DNA from: Streptomyces marincola
GTDB taxonomy: Bacteria > Actinomycetota > Actinomycetes > Streptomycetales > Streptomycetaceae
Assembly: GCF_020410765.1 (NCBI RefSeq)
Contig: NZ_CP084541.1
Span: forward strand, 2,976,001-3,040,000
Length of the DNA: 64,000 nt
Direction of reading: 5' to 3'
The position numbers and the translations under genes were made by a program. Of this stretch, positions 24,304-34,012 are shown in pieces (positions within the stretch are counted from its first letter, which is position 1; every line of letters begins with the position of its first letter). Below the pieces are notes generated by a model. That model had not been told where the DNA came from, searched no databases, and saw nothing but the letters and a program-made list of their open reading frames with translations.

Positions 24304-25158
24304 ATGGCCTCCTTTTCCGCGTCCTCCGCGTCCCCTGCCTCCCCTGCGCCCCCTGCGTCCCCTGTCCTCGTCCACCGCGACGGCCGCGCGGCGAACGCCG
24401 CCGATCTCGCGCCCCTCGCGTTCGCGGGCTACGCCCACTTCACCGCGATGCAGGTGCGCGGCGGCCGGGTGCGCGGCCTCGACCTGCACCTGGCGCGGCT
24501 GCGGTCCGCCTCGGTCCAGCTGTTCGGCCTGGCCCTGCCCGACGACGAGGTGCGGTCCCGCCTGCGGGCCGCGGTCGGGTCCGCTCCCGCCGACCTGTCC
24601 CTGACGGCCACGGTGTTCTCGCCCGCGGGCGAGTTCACCGCGGCGGGGGACGGCGTGCGGCCCTCGCTGCTGGTCCGCGCCGAGCCCCCCGCCACGGGGC
24701 CCGAGGGGCCGCTGGCCCTCGACGCGGTTCCCCATGAACGGGTCCTGCCCGCCGTCAAGCATGTCGGCGAGGTGGCCAAGACGTGGTTCCTGCGGCAGGC
24801 CGCGGCCCGGGGGTTCGACGACGCGGCCTTCCTCGACCGCCGGGGCCGGCTCAGCGAGGCGACGATCTGGAACCTGGCGTTCTGGGACGGCTCCGCCGTG
24901 GTCTGGCCCGTGGCCGGGATGCTGCCGGGCACCACGATGGGCATCCTCCGCCGGCGGCTCGACCGGCTCGGCGTCCCGCAGCGCGACCGCGAGGTCACGC
25001 CGGCCGACCTGCCCGCGCTGGCCGGGGCGGTGGTCATGAACTCGTGGACGCCGGGGATCGCGGTGCACCGGATCGGCCCGACGCCCCTGCCCGAGGCGCC
25101 GGACTTCGTCGACCTGCTGCACCGCGCCCACCGGGCCGAACCGCCGACCGCGTTCTGA
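24304..25158 (+). CDS. class IV aminotransferase-family protein
   Basis: 284 aa of PLP fold type IV, as in PabC, IlvE and D-amino acid aminotransferase. AVKHVGEVAKTWFLRQAA contains candidate Schiff-base lysines, SEATIWNLAFWDG matches the conserved SExxxxNxF motif, and LPGTTMGILRR binds the cofactor phosphate. The first 20 residues are a Ser/Ala/Pro repeat. Its substrate cannot be read from sequence. The MerR-type promoter 65 bases upstream ties it to the neighbouring regulator. Confidence 0.82.
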   Translation: MASFSASSASPASPAPPASPVLVHRDGRAANAADLAPLAFAGYAHFTAMQVRGGRVRGLDLHLARLRSASVQLFGLALPDDEVRSRLRAAVGSAPADLSLTATVFSPAGEFTAAGDGVRPSLLVRAEPPATGPEGPLALDAVPHERVLPAVKHVGEVAKTWFLRQAAARGFDDAAFLDRRGRLSEATIWNLAFWDGSAVVWPVAGMLPGTTMGILRRRLDRLGVPQRDREVTPADLPALAGAVVMNSWTPGIAVHRIGPTPLPEAPDFVDLLHRAHRAEPPTAF

Positions 25159-25185
25159 GCCGCTCCGGGCGCGGACGCGCGCCGC

Positions 25186-27324
25186 TCAGACGCGGACCGC
25201 CTCCACCAGCACCAGCCGCTCCGGGTACTGCACCGGCGCGCGCACGCCGACCGACTCCAGAACGCGTCCCGGCAGCGTCGTCCCCTCGGCCCACCAGGCC
25301 AGCGCCGTCGCCGCCGAGCCCTCGATGCCGTCGCCCGGCGCGAGCGGCGCGATCCGGTAGTCCGCGTCCGGGTCGAGCCCCGGCAGCCGCACCAGACCGG
25401 GGGGCGCGGTGACGCTCGTCTCCACCTGCACGAGCGCGTACACGGCGCGCGAACGGTCCCGCGCGACCACGCCGTGCACCCACAGCGCCGGGTCGGGGTG
25501 GTCGCCGCGGACCACCGCGCCGCTGTGCAGCAGCCCCCGCAGGTCCTTGTAGCGGGCGATCCACTCCGCCAGCGCCGCGCGTTCCTCGGCGGTCGCCCTG
25601 GTCAGGTCCCACTCGATGCCGAAGTGGCCGAACAGCGCCGTCCCGGCCCTGAACTGGAGGCTGTGCGTGCGCCCCGTGGTGTGCGCCCGGGGCGCGCCCA
25701 CGTGCGTGCCGATCATCTCGGGCGGCACGAGCAGGCCCGTCCAGCGCTGGATGCGCTGCCGCTCCAGCGCGTCGATGCAGTCGCTGCCCCACACGCGGTC
25801 GGTCCGCTCCAGGATGCCGAGGTCGACCCGCCCGCCGCCGGACGAGCAGGACTCGATCTCAAGCCCCGGGTGGCGGGACCTCAGCTCGTCGAGCAGCCGG
25901 TAGACGGCCGCGGTCTGCCCGTGCACGCCGGCCCGCCCGGTGGGGCCGTGCCCGGCCTCGACGAGGTCGCGGTTGTGGTCCCACTTGAGGTAGGTGAGCT
26001 CGTACTCGGAGACGATCGCGTCGAGCCGTTCCAGGATGTACGCGTAGGCGTCGGCGTTGCCGAGGTCGAGCACCTGCTGGTGCCGCGCCTCGGGCGGCAT
26101 CCGGTCGCCCGTCGACAGGATCCACTCGGGGTGGCTGCGGGCCAGGTCGGAGTTCTGGTTGACCATCTCGGGCTCGACCCACAGGCCGAATTCGAGCCCG
26201 AGGCCGCGCACGTGCCGGGCCAGCGGGTGCAGCCCGTCGGGCCACACGTCCTCGTCGACGTACCAGTCGCCGAGCCCGGCGTGGTCGTCCCTGCGCCCGC
26301 GGAACCAGCCGTCGTCGAGCACGAAGCGTTCGGCGCCCGTCTCGGCCGCGACGTCGGCCAGCCGCGTCAGCCGGTCGAGGTCGTGGTCGAAGTAGACGGC
26401 CTCCCACACGTTGAGGGTCACCGGGCGCGGGCCGTGCGGATGGCTCGCGCGCGCCCGCAGGTGGTCGTGGAAGCGCGCGGCCAGCTCGTCGAGGCCGTGC
26501 CGCCCGTAGCTGCCGTAGACCCACGGCGTGGTGTAGGACTCGCCCGCGCCGAGCGCGACCTCGCCGGCCAGGAGCAGTTCGCCGCCGCCGAGCAGCGCCA
26601 CGGCGGTGTGCGTGCGTTCGGCCAGTGAGCGGTGGTTGCCGCTCCAGGCCACGTGCAGGCCCCACACCTCGCCGGACCGGAAGCCGAAGCCGCGTTCGCC
26701 GGCCACGTGCACGGTGGCCGCGTCGGTGCCCGTGCGGCCCTTGCGGTTCTCGCGCAGGTGGGTGCCGATGGTGAACTCGTGCCGCTGCGGGGTGCGTTCC
26801 CGCAGGTGGCGGCCTGTCATGTCGAGCAGTTCCGTCGCGCGTTCCGGCACCGGGAGCGTCAGCAGGACCCCGGAGAGCGAGAACGGCGCGGCCTCGGGTC
26901 CCGCGCCGCTGGTGACGGTGGCCCGCTGCCTGACCAGCCCCGAGGCGGTCAGCTCGATCTCCAGGCGCAGTTCGAGTTCGGCCGTGACGTCCTCGGCGGA
27001 CACGGTGACGACCCCGCCCTCGACGCGGCTCGACGTGACCGCGAAGGCCGTCGAGAAGTCGGCTCCCGCCCGGTGCCCGGTGAGCCCCGGGGTGCCGAGC
27101 CAGCCGGCGGAGTGCTCGGGCAGCACGGCGAGCGGAACGACGACGTCGACGTTGTTCCAGGCGATCTGCGGCACCGAGGCCAGCGCGAGGGCGGCGAGCG
27201 CGTCCTGGGGCAGCTCGCCCAGGTCTTCGCCCCAGTGAACGACCCGGGGCAGCCCGCTTCCCGAACGGTCGAGCACCAGGCTCGTGCCCGCGGCGCGGAG
27301 GTGGACGAAGGACTCGTCGCGCAT
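25186..27324 (-). CDS. alpha-galactosidase, glycoside hydrolase family 36
   Basis: 712 aa. It hydrolyses terminal alpha-galactosides such as melibiose and raffinose. The nucleophile Asp is in LKWDHNRDL and the acid/base Asp in RVWGSDCIDALER; SCSSGGGRVDLGILER is the GH36 substrate loop. The N-terminal beta-sandwich and C-terminal domain are present, so length is complete. No signal peptide is visible, so it is cytoplasmic and needs a transporter; the sugar ATPase MsiK gene follows across a tRNA. AGGGGA lies 6 bases before the ATG. Confidence 0.95.
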   Translation of the reverse strand: MRDESFVHLRAAGTSLVLDRSGSGLPRVVHWGEDLGELPQDALAALALASVPQIAWNNVDVVVPLAVLPEHSAGWLGTPGLTGHRAGADFSTAFAVTSSRVEGGVVTVSAEDVTAELELRLEIELTASGLVRQRATVTSGAGPEAAPFSLSGVLLTLPVPERATELLDMTGRHLRERTPQRHEFTIGTHLRENRKGRTGTDAATVHVAGERGFGFRSGEVWGLHVAWSGNHRSLAERTHTAVALLGGGELLLAGEVALGAGESYTTPWVYGSYGRHGLDELAARFHDHLRARASHPHGPRPVTLNVWEAVYFDHDLDRLTRLADVAAETGAERFVLDDGWFRGRRDDHAGLGDWYVDEDVWPDGLHPLARHVRGLGLEFGLWVEPEMVNQNSDLARSHPEWILSTGDRMPPEARHQQVLDLGNADAYAYILERLDAIVSEYELTYLKWDHNRDLVEAGHGPTGRAGVHGQTAAVYRLLDELRSRHPGLEIESCSSGGGRVDLGILERTDRVWGSDCIDALERQRIQRWTGLLVPPEMIGTHVGAPRAHTTGRTHSLQFRAGTALFGHFGIEWDLTRATAEERAALAEWIARYKDLRGLLHSGAVVRGDHPDPALWVHGVVARDRSRAVYALVQVETSVTAPPGLVRLPGLDPDADYRIAPLAPGDGIEGSAATALAWWAEGTTLPGRVLESVGVRAPVQYPERLVLVEAVRV

Positions 27325-27440
27325 CTGTGATCCCCTGATCGATCCTGTTGGGACGTGCGCGGTTATTTGTATGTTCGTCGACGAGGACAGTCAACACCGA
27401 AACGGGCCAGGGCCGGACGGGTCCGGGGTGGCGGGGAGGG

Positions 27441-27517
27441 TGGAGCCGCCTGTCGGATTCGAACCGACGACCTGCTGTTTACAAGACAGCTGCTCTGGCC
27501 GGCTGAGCTAAGGCGGC
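27441..27517 (-). tRNA. tRNA-Thr (anticodon UGU)
   Basis: The acceptor arms GCCGCCT and AGGCGGC pair fully. The anticodon loop CTTGTAA reads UGU (27481-27483), the T loop is GGTTCGAATCC, and CCA is encoded at the 3' end. 77 bases including CCA. Confidence 0.95.
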
Positions 27518-27660
27518 GGGCTTCCACGACCGTGACCGGCCGCGACGGCCGCTCCAGACTACACGGGACCGCACGGTGCGGCGCCTGGATTCCCCGCCGG
27601 AGCCCGCAGGGAACCGGCCACCGGGCCGCGCGCGGCGGCGCCGGAGGGCGCGACCGTGTG

Positions 27661-27720
27661 CGAAACGTTCTTGTGATGAGTTTTTTTGCTCATCAGCTAC
27701 TGACTTTCGCAGTCGTTTCG
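27661..27720. promoter_or_regulatory. nested inverted repeats upstream of msiK
   Basis: The outer pair is CGAAACG (27661-27667) with CGTTTCG (27714-27720). Inside are TGATGAG with CTCATCA around a T7 run, and GACT-TTCG-CAGTC. This AT-rich structured stretch is in the 298-base gap between tRNA-Thr and msiK and may be operator or leader structure. Confidence 0.5.
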
Positions 27721-27815
27721 AGTTAGGTTCACTCCGCGTCCATATACCTGGCCGTAACACCTTCCTACTCGGATCGTCCGGCACGTTCCTGCCGGTAGAA
27801 GGAGACGAACGACAC

Positions 27816-28949
<1,134 letters not shown>

Positions 28950-28988
28950 GGCAGGCCGCCCGCCTCGCCCGGTCACGACCGGCCGCAG

Positions 28989-29027
28989 GGCCGGGTCTCC
29001 GCACACGTTGCGGAGACCCGGCCTTTT
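28989..29027 (+). terminator. msiK intrinsic terminator
   Basis: A 15-bp perfect stem (GGCCGGGTCTCCGCA), 5-base loop and TTTT tail: the most canonical intrinsic terminator in the window. Confidence 0.93.
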
Positions 29028-29158
29028 GCGCGTCAACGCCTCTTTCGAATCTCTCCGGACTCCGTCACTCGTCAGAGTGGCCGAATGTCACCAATTCGCT
29101 ACCCCTCGCTACGATTCGACAAGCCCCCATCCACTCGTCTCGCGAGGGAAGACCTTCA

Positions 29159-29560
29159 GTGAATCAGGCACTTCGGCACATCGGCAGAAGTCTCGCCATC
29201 GCCCTCCCGGTCGTCCTGGTGCTGTCCGGGACGCTCGCCGTCACCCGCGTTCCGTGGGTGTCCGGCTCGTCCGACGCGCACATGCTCACCGCCGCCGCGG
29301 AGAAGGCGCGCCAGACCCCGCAGGAGGTGCTGCGGGACCGGCTCGTCACCACGCTGCGCCGCCAGGACCCGTCGGCCGCGCTGACCGGCCTCCAGGAGGC
29401 CATCAGCCGCGACCCGGCCCTCGCGCCGCACTGCGCCGAGATCGCGCAGGCGCTGGGCGAGGCGGCGGTGGAGAAGTACGGCAGCACCACGCGGGCCCAG
29501 GCCCACGCCCGCCCGGTCTGCGACACCTCCTACGCGGCGGGCGTCGCCGCCGCACGTTAG
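29159..29560 (+). CDS. small exported or membrane-anchored protein, unknown function
   Basis: 133 aa from a GTG. Residues 8-29 (IGRSLAIALPVVLVLSGTLAV) form an N-terminal hydrophobic anchor or uncleaved signal. The rest is a soluble helical domain rich in Ala and Arg with two cysteines (PHCAEIAQ, PVCDTSY) that could pair outside the cell. I do not recognise the family. It is flanked by terminators, so it is transcribed alone. Confidence 0.72.
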   Translation: MNQALRHIGRSLAIALPVVLVLSGTLAVTRVPWVSGSSDAHMLTAAAEKARQTPQEVLRDRLVTTLRRQDPSAALTGLQEAISRDPALAPHCAEIAQALGEAAVEKYGSTTRAQAHARPVCDTSYAAGVAAAR

Positions 29561-29598
29561 GCCGTGCGGTCCAGGGGCGGCCGGATCTTCGCGGGGCC

Positions 29599-29622
29599 GG
29601 GCGCCGGTGCCGGCCGGCGCCC
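29599..29622 (+). terminator. hairpin after the small exported protein gene
   Basis: A 9-bp stem (GGGCGCCGG) with a 6-base loop, 39 bases after the stop. Confidence 0.5.
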
Positions 29623-29701
29623 CGACCGCGCGGCGAGCCCGCCCCGTCGACCGGGCGCACGCCCTCGCGGGCCCCGCGCACGCGGGCTTTAGGGTGCCGG
29701 T

Positions 29702-30427
29702 ATGACGGAACACTCGCTCGACGCACCGCAGCCGACGCAGGCCGTGGTCCTGGCCGGCGGCCAGGGCTCCCGGCTGCGGCCCTACACGGACGACCGGCCC
29801 AAGCCGATGGTGGAGATCCCCGGCACCGGCGTCCCGATCCTCGGCCACCAGCTGAACTGGCTCGCCGCCGAGGGCATCACCGACGCCGTCATCTCCTGCG
29901 GTCACCTCGCCGAAGTCCTCCAGGACTGGCTCGACTCCGTCGACCTGCCGCTGCACGTCACCACCGTCGTCGAGAGCGAGCCACTGGGCCGCGGCGGCGG
30001 TCTCAAGCACGCCGCCGCCGCGCTGCCGCGCCCGGCCGACCCGTGGTTCGCCACCAACGGCGACATCTGGACCCGCTTCTCGCTGCGCGAGATGGCCGCG
30101 TTCCACGCGGAACGGGACGCGCTGGCCACCCTGGCGCTGGCCAGGCCGCGCATCCCGTGGGGCGCCGTCGACACCGACGAGTTCGGCCACGTGCTCGACT
30201 TCATCGAGGCGCCGCCGTCCCCGTACCTCATCAACGCGGGCGTCTACGTCTTCGCCGCCGAGTTCACCAAGCTGCTGCCCGACCGCGGCGACCACGAGCG
30301 CACCACGTTCCCCCGGCTGGCCCGCGAACGCCGCCTCGCCGGCTTCCCCCTGCCGCAGCGCGCCTACTGGCGGGCCATCGACACCGCGAAGGACCTCACC
30401 GAGGCGGCCCGCGACCTCGCTTCCTGA
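29702..30427 (+). CDS. sugar-1-phosphate nucleotidyltransferase family protein
   Basis: 241 aa. The signature AVVLAGGQGSRLRPYTDDRPKPMVEI is the nucleotide-binding loop; NGDIW carries the metal-binding Asp and EAPPSPYLINAGVYVF closes the sugar site. It probably makes an NDP-sugar (GDP-mannose or NDP-glucose type); no left-handed beta helix is present, so it is not GlmU-like. TAGGGT (29690-29695) ends 6 bases before the ATG, so the mRNA is likely leaderless. Confidence 0.88.
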   Translation: MTEHSLDAPQPTQAVVLAGGQGSRLRPYTDDRPKPMVEIPGTGVPILGHQLNWLAAEGITDAVISCGHLAEVLQDWLDSVDLPLHVTTVVESEPLGRGGGLKHAAAALPRPADPWFATNGDIWTRFSLREMAAFHAERDALATLALARPRIPWGAVDTDEFGHVLDFIEAPPSPYLINAGVYVFAAEFTKLLPDRGDHERTTFPRLARERRLAGFPLPQRAYWRAIDTAKDLTEAARDLAS

Positions 30428-30442
30428 CGCCGGCTGAAACGG

Positions 30443-30484
30443 TCGCGGGACCCGGCCGCCCCCGTGGCCGGCCGGACCCCGCGA
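30443..30484. terminator. bidirectional hairpin between convergent genes
   Basis: TCGCGGG pairs with CCCGCGA and CCGGCC with GGCCGG, with a small internal loop; it serves the genes ending at 30427 and 30495. Confidence 0.7.
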
Positions 30485-30494
30485 GGTCCGGGAC

Positions 30495-31628
30495 CTACGG
30501 GTTCAACTGCCGCGACCAGTCCGCCAACGCCTCCGCCGCGTCTTCGGGCAGTTCGTCGACGACCTCCCACCCGGTCACCGCGTGTTCCGAGAAGACCCTG
30601 CCCGTCGGCACCTCGTCGACCCCGGTGACCGCCACCACGCTTCGCGCCCCGAGGTAGGCCCCGGTCTCCGCGTCGAGGATGTACGTCGCCTCGTACAGGT
30701 TGTCGCCGGTCCAGGTGACGCCCACTCCCGCCCGCCCCGTCGCGTCCGTCGTCGCCTCGACGGTGACCCCGGGGATCTCCGCGAGGGCGAGCAGTACCGT
30801 CTCCGCGGCCTCCGGCGGCATCAGCGGACGCGTGAGGAACTCGCCGAGCCGGTCGAAGGCGTGCTGGTGGATCGTCTCGCCGGTGTAGTGGTCGCCCAGT
30901 TCGTCGTTGATCCGGTCGAGCAGAGCCGAGGGATCCCGCGGCAGGTCCGCGTCCAGCGACCCGTCCCACGACCGCAGCGGGGTGATGGCCTGCATCGAGG
31001 GCAGCCCCGCGCACTCCCGGACCTCACCGACCCCGGACGGCGCGGCGAGGCAGTCCCGGGTGATGTCGCGCATGCCACCGGCCTCCGGCCCGCCCTCGGG
31101 CAGCAGGAGGGTGCCGTGGAAGAGGACGCCGCCCTCGGGTGCGATCGACGGGTCGGTGTACCAGCCCTCGCTCGCGTCCGCCGAGGTCCACATCTCGAAC
31201 TCGTGGAGTTCGCCGCCCCCGTCGGCCTCGGCATCAGGGGAACGGACGACACCCGTCTCGTACAGGAACTGGTCGTCCCTGATCTCCGTCTCCGGCTGGG
31301 CCGCCGCCGCGGCGGCCAGTCGCTCAAGCGTCGGCATCCCCCTGCCGTCGCTCCCGTCCCCCACCGCGGGCCCACCGCCGTCCCCGCCGGACAGCGTGAC
31401 GGCCGCCACGATGACCGCCGCGGTCGCCGCGGTCGCCACGGGCACGGCGGCCACGGCGAACCGGCGCCTGGCGGGCGACGGCGCGCTCCGCCGGATCTCG
31501 CTCATCACATGGTTCTGGAGCAGCAGCCGGCGGTCGGCGGGCAACTCCGGGTGCTCCGGGGCGGGCAGCAGCCCCGCGAGTTCGGATGTGTCCGTCTCGT
31601 CCTCGGGGCGTCGGTTTCTGCGGATCAT
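30495..31628 (-). CDS. CU044_5270-type membrane protein, candidate anti-sigma partner
   Basis: 377 aa. Residues 1-56 are a short cytoplasmic segment, 57-79 one membrane helix, and the remainder an extracytoplasmic domain (DDQFLYETGVVRS, MWTSADASEGWYTD, IYILDAETGAYLG-like end). The ATG overlaps the ECF sigma stop (ATGA), so expression is coupled. Coupling and topology suggest it senses the envelope and restrains the sigma factor; but the segment before the helix lacks the HxxxCxxC zinc motif of classical anti-sigma factors, so that role is inference. Confidence 0.82.
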   Translation of the reverse strand: MIRRNRRPEDETDTSELAGLLPAPEHPELPADRRLLLQNHVMSEIRRSAPSPARRRFAVAAVPVATAATAAVIVAAVTLSGGDGGGPAVGDGSDGRGMPTLERLAAAAAAQPETEIRDDQFLYETGVVRSPDAEADGGGELHEFEMWTSADASEGWYTDPSIAPEGGVLFHGTLLLPEGGPEAGGMRDITRDCLAAPSGVGEVRECAGLPSMQAITPLRSWDGSLDADLPRDPSALLDRINDELGDHYTGETIHQHAFDRLGEFLTRPLMPPEAAETVLLALAEIPGVTVEATTDATGRAGVGVTWTGDNLYEATYILDAETGAYLGARSVVAVTGVDEVPTGRVFSEHAVTGWEVVDELPEDAAEALADWSRQLNP

Positions 31629-32236
31629 GCTTGGCTCTTCCCAGTCGACCGGACCACCGTGGTCCGGCGGTCGCCGGATACTTGTCCGCGCGTTCGCGCC
31701 GGTTCCCGCAGCGCCTCGTCCGTGAGCTGCCGCAGCCGCGTCCTGGCCCGGGACAGGCGGGACCTGACCGTGCCCACCCGCACGCCGAGCGCGACCGCGG
31801 CCTCGGAATAGCCGAGCCCGGACCAGACGCACAGCATGAACACCTCGCGCTCGCGCGCCCGCAACCGCCCCAACGCGACCTTCACGGCCGCCAGTTGCTC
31901 GGCGTCGGCAAGCCGTCCGACCACATCGTCGGCGAAGTCGGGCAACGGCTCGCGGGCCGGGAGCCTCGCCATGGCGCGCTCGTGCCGGCGTCTGGCCCGC
32001 GTGGTGTTGCGCAGCACGTTCACCGCGATGCCCATCACCCAGGGCCGCGGGCTGTCCCCCTCGTCCTTGAGCCGCTCGCGTAACCGCCACGCCTCAAGGA
32101 ACGTCAGGGACACCACGTCCTCGGCCAGCGCCGGGTCCCCCGTCGCGCGCACGGCGTACCCGTAGACGAGCCGCGCACAGGAGGTGAACAGCTCGCGGAA
32201 CGCATCCTGATCGCCGGCGCGCACCCGGGCGTGCAT
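31625..32236 (-). CDS. ECF RNA polymerase sigma factor with a TTA codon
   Basis: 203 aa. Sigma-2 covers about residues 10-75 (DAFRELFTSCARLVYGYAVRATGD, LAEDVVSLTFLEAWRL). Sigma-4 is about 120-175 (LGRLRAREREVFMLCVWSGLGYSEAAVALGVRVGTVRSRLSRAR, given here only as its start LGRLRAREREVF and end VGTVRSRL). The ATG at 32236 follows GGGGGTGAG. Leu52 is encoded by TTA (bases 32081-32083), the rare codon read by bldA tRNA, so production should depend on bldA and development. Confidence 0.92.
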   Translation of the reverse strand: MHARVRAGDQDAFRELFTSCARLVYGYAVRATGDPALAEDVVSLTFLEAWRLRERLKDEGDSPRPWVMGIAVNVLRNTTRARRRHERAMARLPAREPLPDFADDVVGRLADAEQLAAVKVALGRLRAREREVFMLCVWSGLGYSEAAVALGVRVGTVRSRLSRARTRLRQLTDEALREPARTRGQVSGDRRTTVVRSTGKSQA

Positions 32237-32345
32237 GGAATCGCTCACCCCCGGGATTGTCCGGCCGGGCCCCGCGGTTCCCCGTGACACACCTCACACG
32301 TCAGCGGTCGCGGAGCCCGGCCACGGCTCTACCCGAGAATCCCAC

Positions 32346-33899
32346 CTAACCGAGCAGCCCGCCGATGGGGTCGAGGCTGCCCTGCTCACCCCCGTCGTCC
32401 GAAGGTGCGGTGCTCTCGGGCGCCTCGCCCGCGTCGCCCGGCGCCGACCCCGTCGGCGGAGCGGCCGGGGACTCCTGCGGCGTGTAAGAGTCGGGCGCGG
32501 ACGGCTGCTGCGGCGCGGGAACGGTCTGCTCGCTGCGCGGGAACGACTCCTGCGTCGCCCCGCCCGTGGCCGCGCCCCCCGCGGGTCCTTCGTCCGCGGC
32601 GCCCGGGGCGGAGCCGGCCTCGTCCTCCGCGGCCCCCGGCTCGTCCTCGTCCTCGGCCGCACGGCCCTCGTTCGCGCCGGCCTCGCCCTCGTCCTCGCGG
32701 CCCGCGCCCTTGTCCTCCTCCTCCGCCTCCTCGCCGGGCAGCGGCCGGCCGGGCAGGTGGTTGCGCGGCGGCTCGCCGGGCTCGGGCAGCGTCGGGAACT
32801 GGTCGGAGCGCACCGCGCTGCCCAGCATCGAACCGATCAGCAGGGACGTGCCGATCAGCAACGTGGCCAGCGCGGCGCCGCGCCGCAGCACCCGGTGCCG
32901 CAGGTCGGCCAGGGGCGCGCGCGGGCCCAGCCTGCGCCACGCCTCGCCGGCCAGCCGCGCGTCGAGCGAGTACACCGGCGCTCCGGCGATCAGCAGCGGC
33001 GACCAGGCGGCGCACAGCACGATGTCCGGCGTGTCGAACGCGGGCCCCTGCCGCCAGCTGACGGTCACGAGCAGCGCGAGCGAGAGCAGCGCCCCGAGCC
33101 CGGCGGCCACGCGCTGCCACAGGCCGAAGATGGTCAGCACGCCGACGATGATCTGGATGAACGCCACGGTGAGCCCGGCCCCCACCGGGTGCGACAGCGC
33201 CCAGTCGTGCAGCGGGGCCGCGACCGTCCAGGGCTGGAGCGCGCTGAGCCACGCGTACAGCGAGCCGCGGACGCCGCCGTCGAAGTACACGGGGTCGGTG
33301 AGCTTGCCCATCCCGGCGTAGATCGACATGAAGCCCAGGAGCAGCCGCAGCGGCAGCAGGACGACCCCGAGGCTCAGGTTGCGCCCCGAGTGGTACGCCT
33401 GCCGCCCGACGGTCCTGGCCGCCGCCCGGTTCGCCGGTGCCGGCCGGCGCTGCTGCCGGTCCTCCTCGGGCCCGCCGGGCCGCGCGGACACGCGCGGCAG
33501 GACCCGGGTCTGCTCGGGCGGCTGCGGGGAGCGCGGCCCGACCACGCCCGCGAGCTGAGGCGCCCGGGCGACACGCGGAAGCACCTGCGTGGCCGCGCCC
33601 TCGCCCGCACGGCCGTGCCCGGCCTCGCGGGCCGCCCTGATCAGGGTTCCGGCACCCGTGTCCCCCGGTGCGCTGCGGCCGGTCCAGACGACCGGTGGCC
33701 TGCGGCGCGCCGCGGCGGGCACGCGCGGCAGCGGGCCGGTGTGCGGGACCGTGATGCTCACCGGCGGCGGAGTGGCGAGCCTGACCCGGAAACTGGCGTG
33801 GTTCACGACGACTTGTGCGGGGTCGCACGGCACTTTCACCATGCTCAGCACCGGTTCGTCCGCCGAGAGGCCGCGGGGTGTTCTGGTGTCCACACTCAT
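32346..33899 (-). CDS. DoxX-family membrane protein with long disordered ends
   Basis: 517 aa. Residues 1-170 are Arg/Pro-rich and probably disordered in the cytoplasm, with the motif RVLPRV repeated. The DoxX-like core at about 175-370 has four hydrophobic helices (VVLLPLRLLLGFMSIYAGMGKL, LTVAFIQIIVGVLTIFGLW and others). The last 130 residues are an acidic Glu/Asp/Pro/Gly tail. DoxX proteins are linked to redox and thiosulfate metabolism, but function here is unknown. Confidence 0.83.
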   Translation of the reverse strand: MSVDTRTPRGLSADEPVLSMVKVPCDPAQVVVNHASFRVRLATPPPVSITVPHTGPLPRVPAAARRRPPVVWTGRSAPGDTGAGTLIRAAREAGHGRAGEGAATQVLPRVARAPQLAGVVGPRSPQPPEQTRVLPRVSARPGGPEEDRQQRRPAPANRAAARTVGRQAYHSGRNLSLGVVLLPLRLLLGFMSIYAGMGKLTDPVYFDGGVRGSLYAWLSALQPWTVAAPLHDWALSHPVGAGLTVAFIQIIVGVLTIFGLWQRVAAGLGALLSLALLVTVSWRQGPAFDTPDIVLCAAWSPLLIAGAPVYSLDARLAGEAWRRLGPRAPLADLRHRVLRRGAALATLLIGTSLLIGSMLGSAVRSDQFPTLPEPGEPPRNHLPGRPLPGEEAEEEDKGAGREDEGEAGANEGRAAEDEDEPGAAEDEAGSAPGAADEGPAGGAATGGATQESFPRSEQTVPAPQQPSAPDSYTPQESPAAPPTGSAPGDAGEAPESTAPSDDGGEQGSLDPIGGLLG

Positions 33900-33963
33900 C
33901 TAACCGAGTGACAGAGCCTTTGGACACTGCCTTGACCGAACTCTGTCCGCGACCAGTCAAGAA

Positions 33964-33994
33964 CGGGTCCGCCCCCGGTGTGGAGGCGGACCCG
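33964..33994 (-). terminator. rlmB terminator
   Basis: A 10-bp stem (CGGGTCCGCC with its complement) and 11-base loop, 19 bases downstream of the rlmB stop. Confidence 0.75.
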
Positions 33995-34012
33995 CGCGCC
34001 GGCGGGCGGCGC

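Noticed and set aside
27441..27815. tRNA-Thr as an occupied attachment site for an integrated element
   Set aside because: No integrase, no second copy of the tRNA 3' end, and the flanking genes are core genes.
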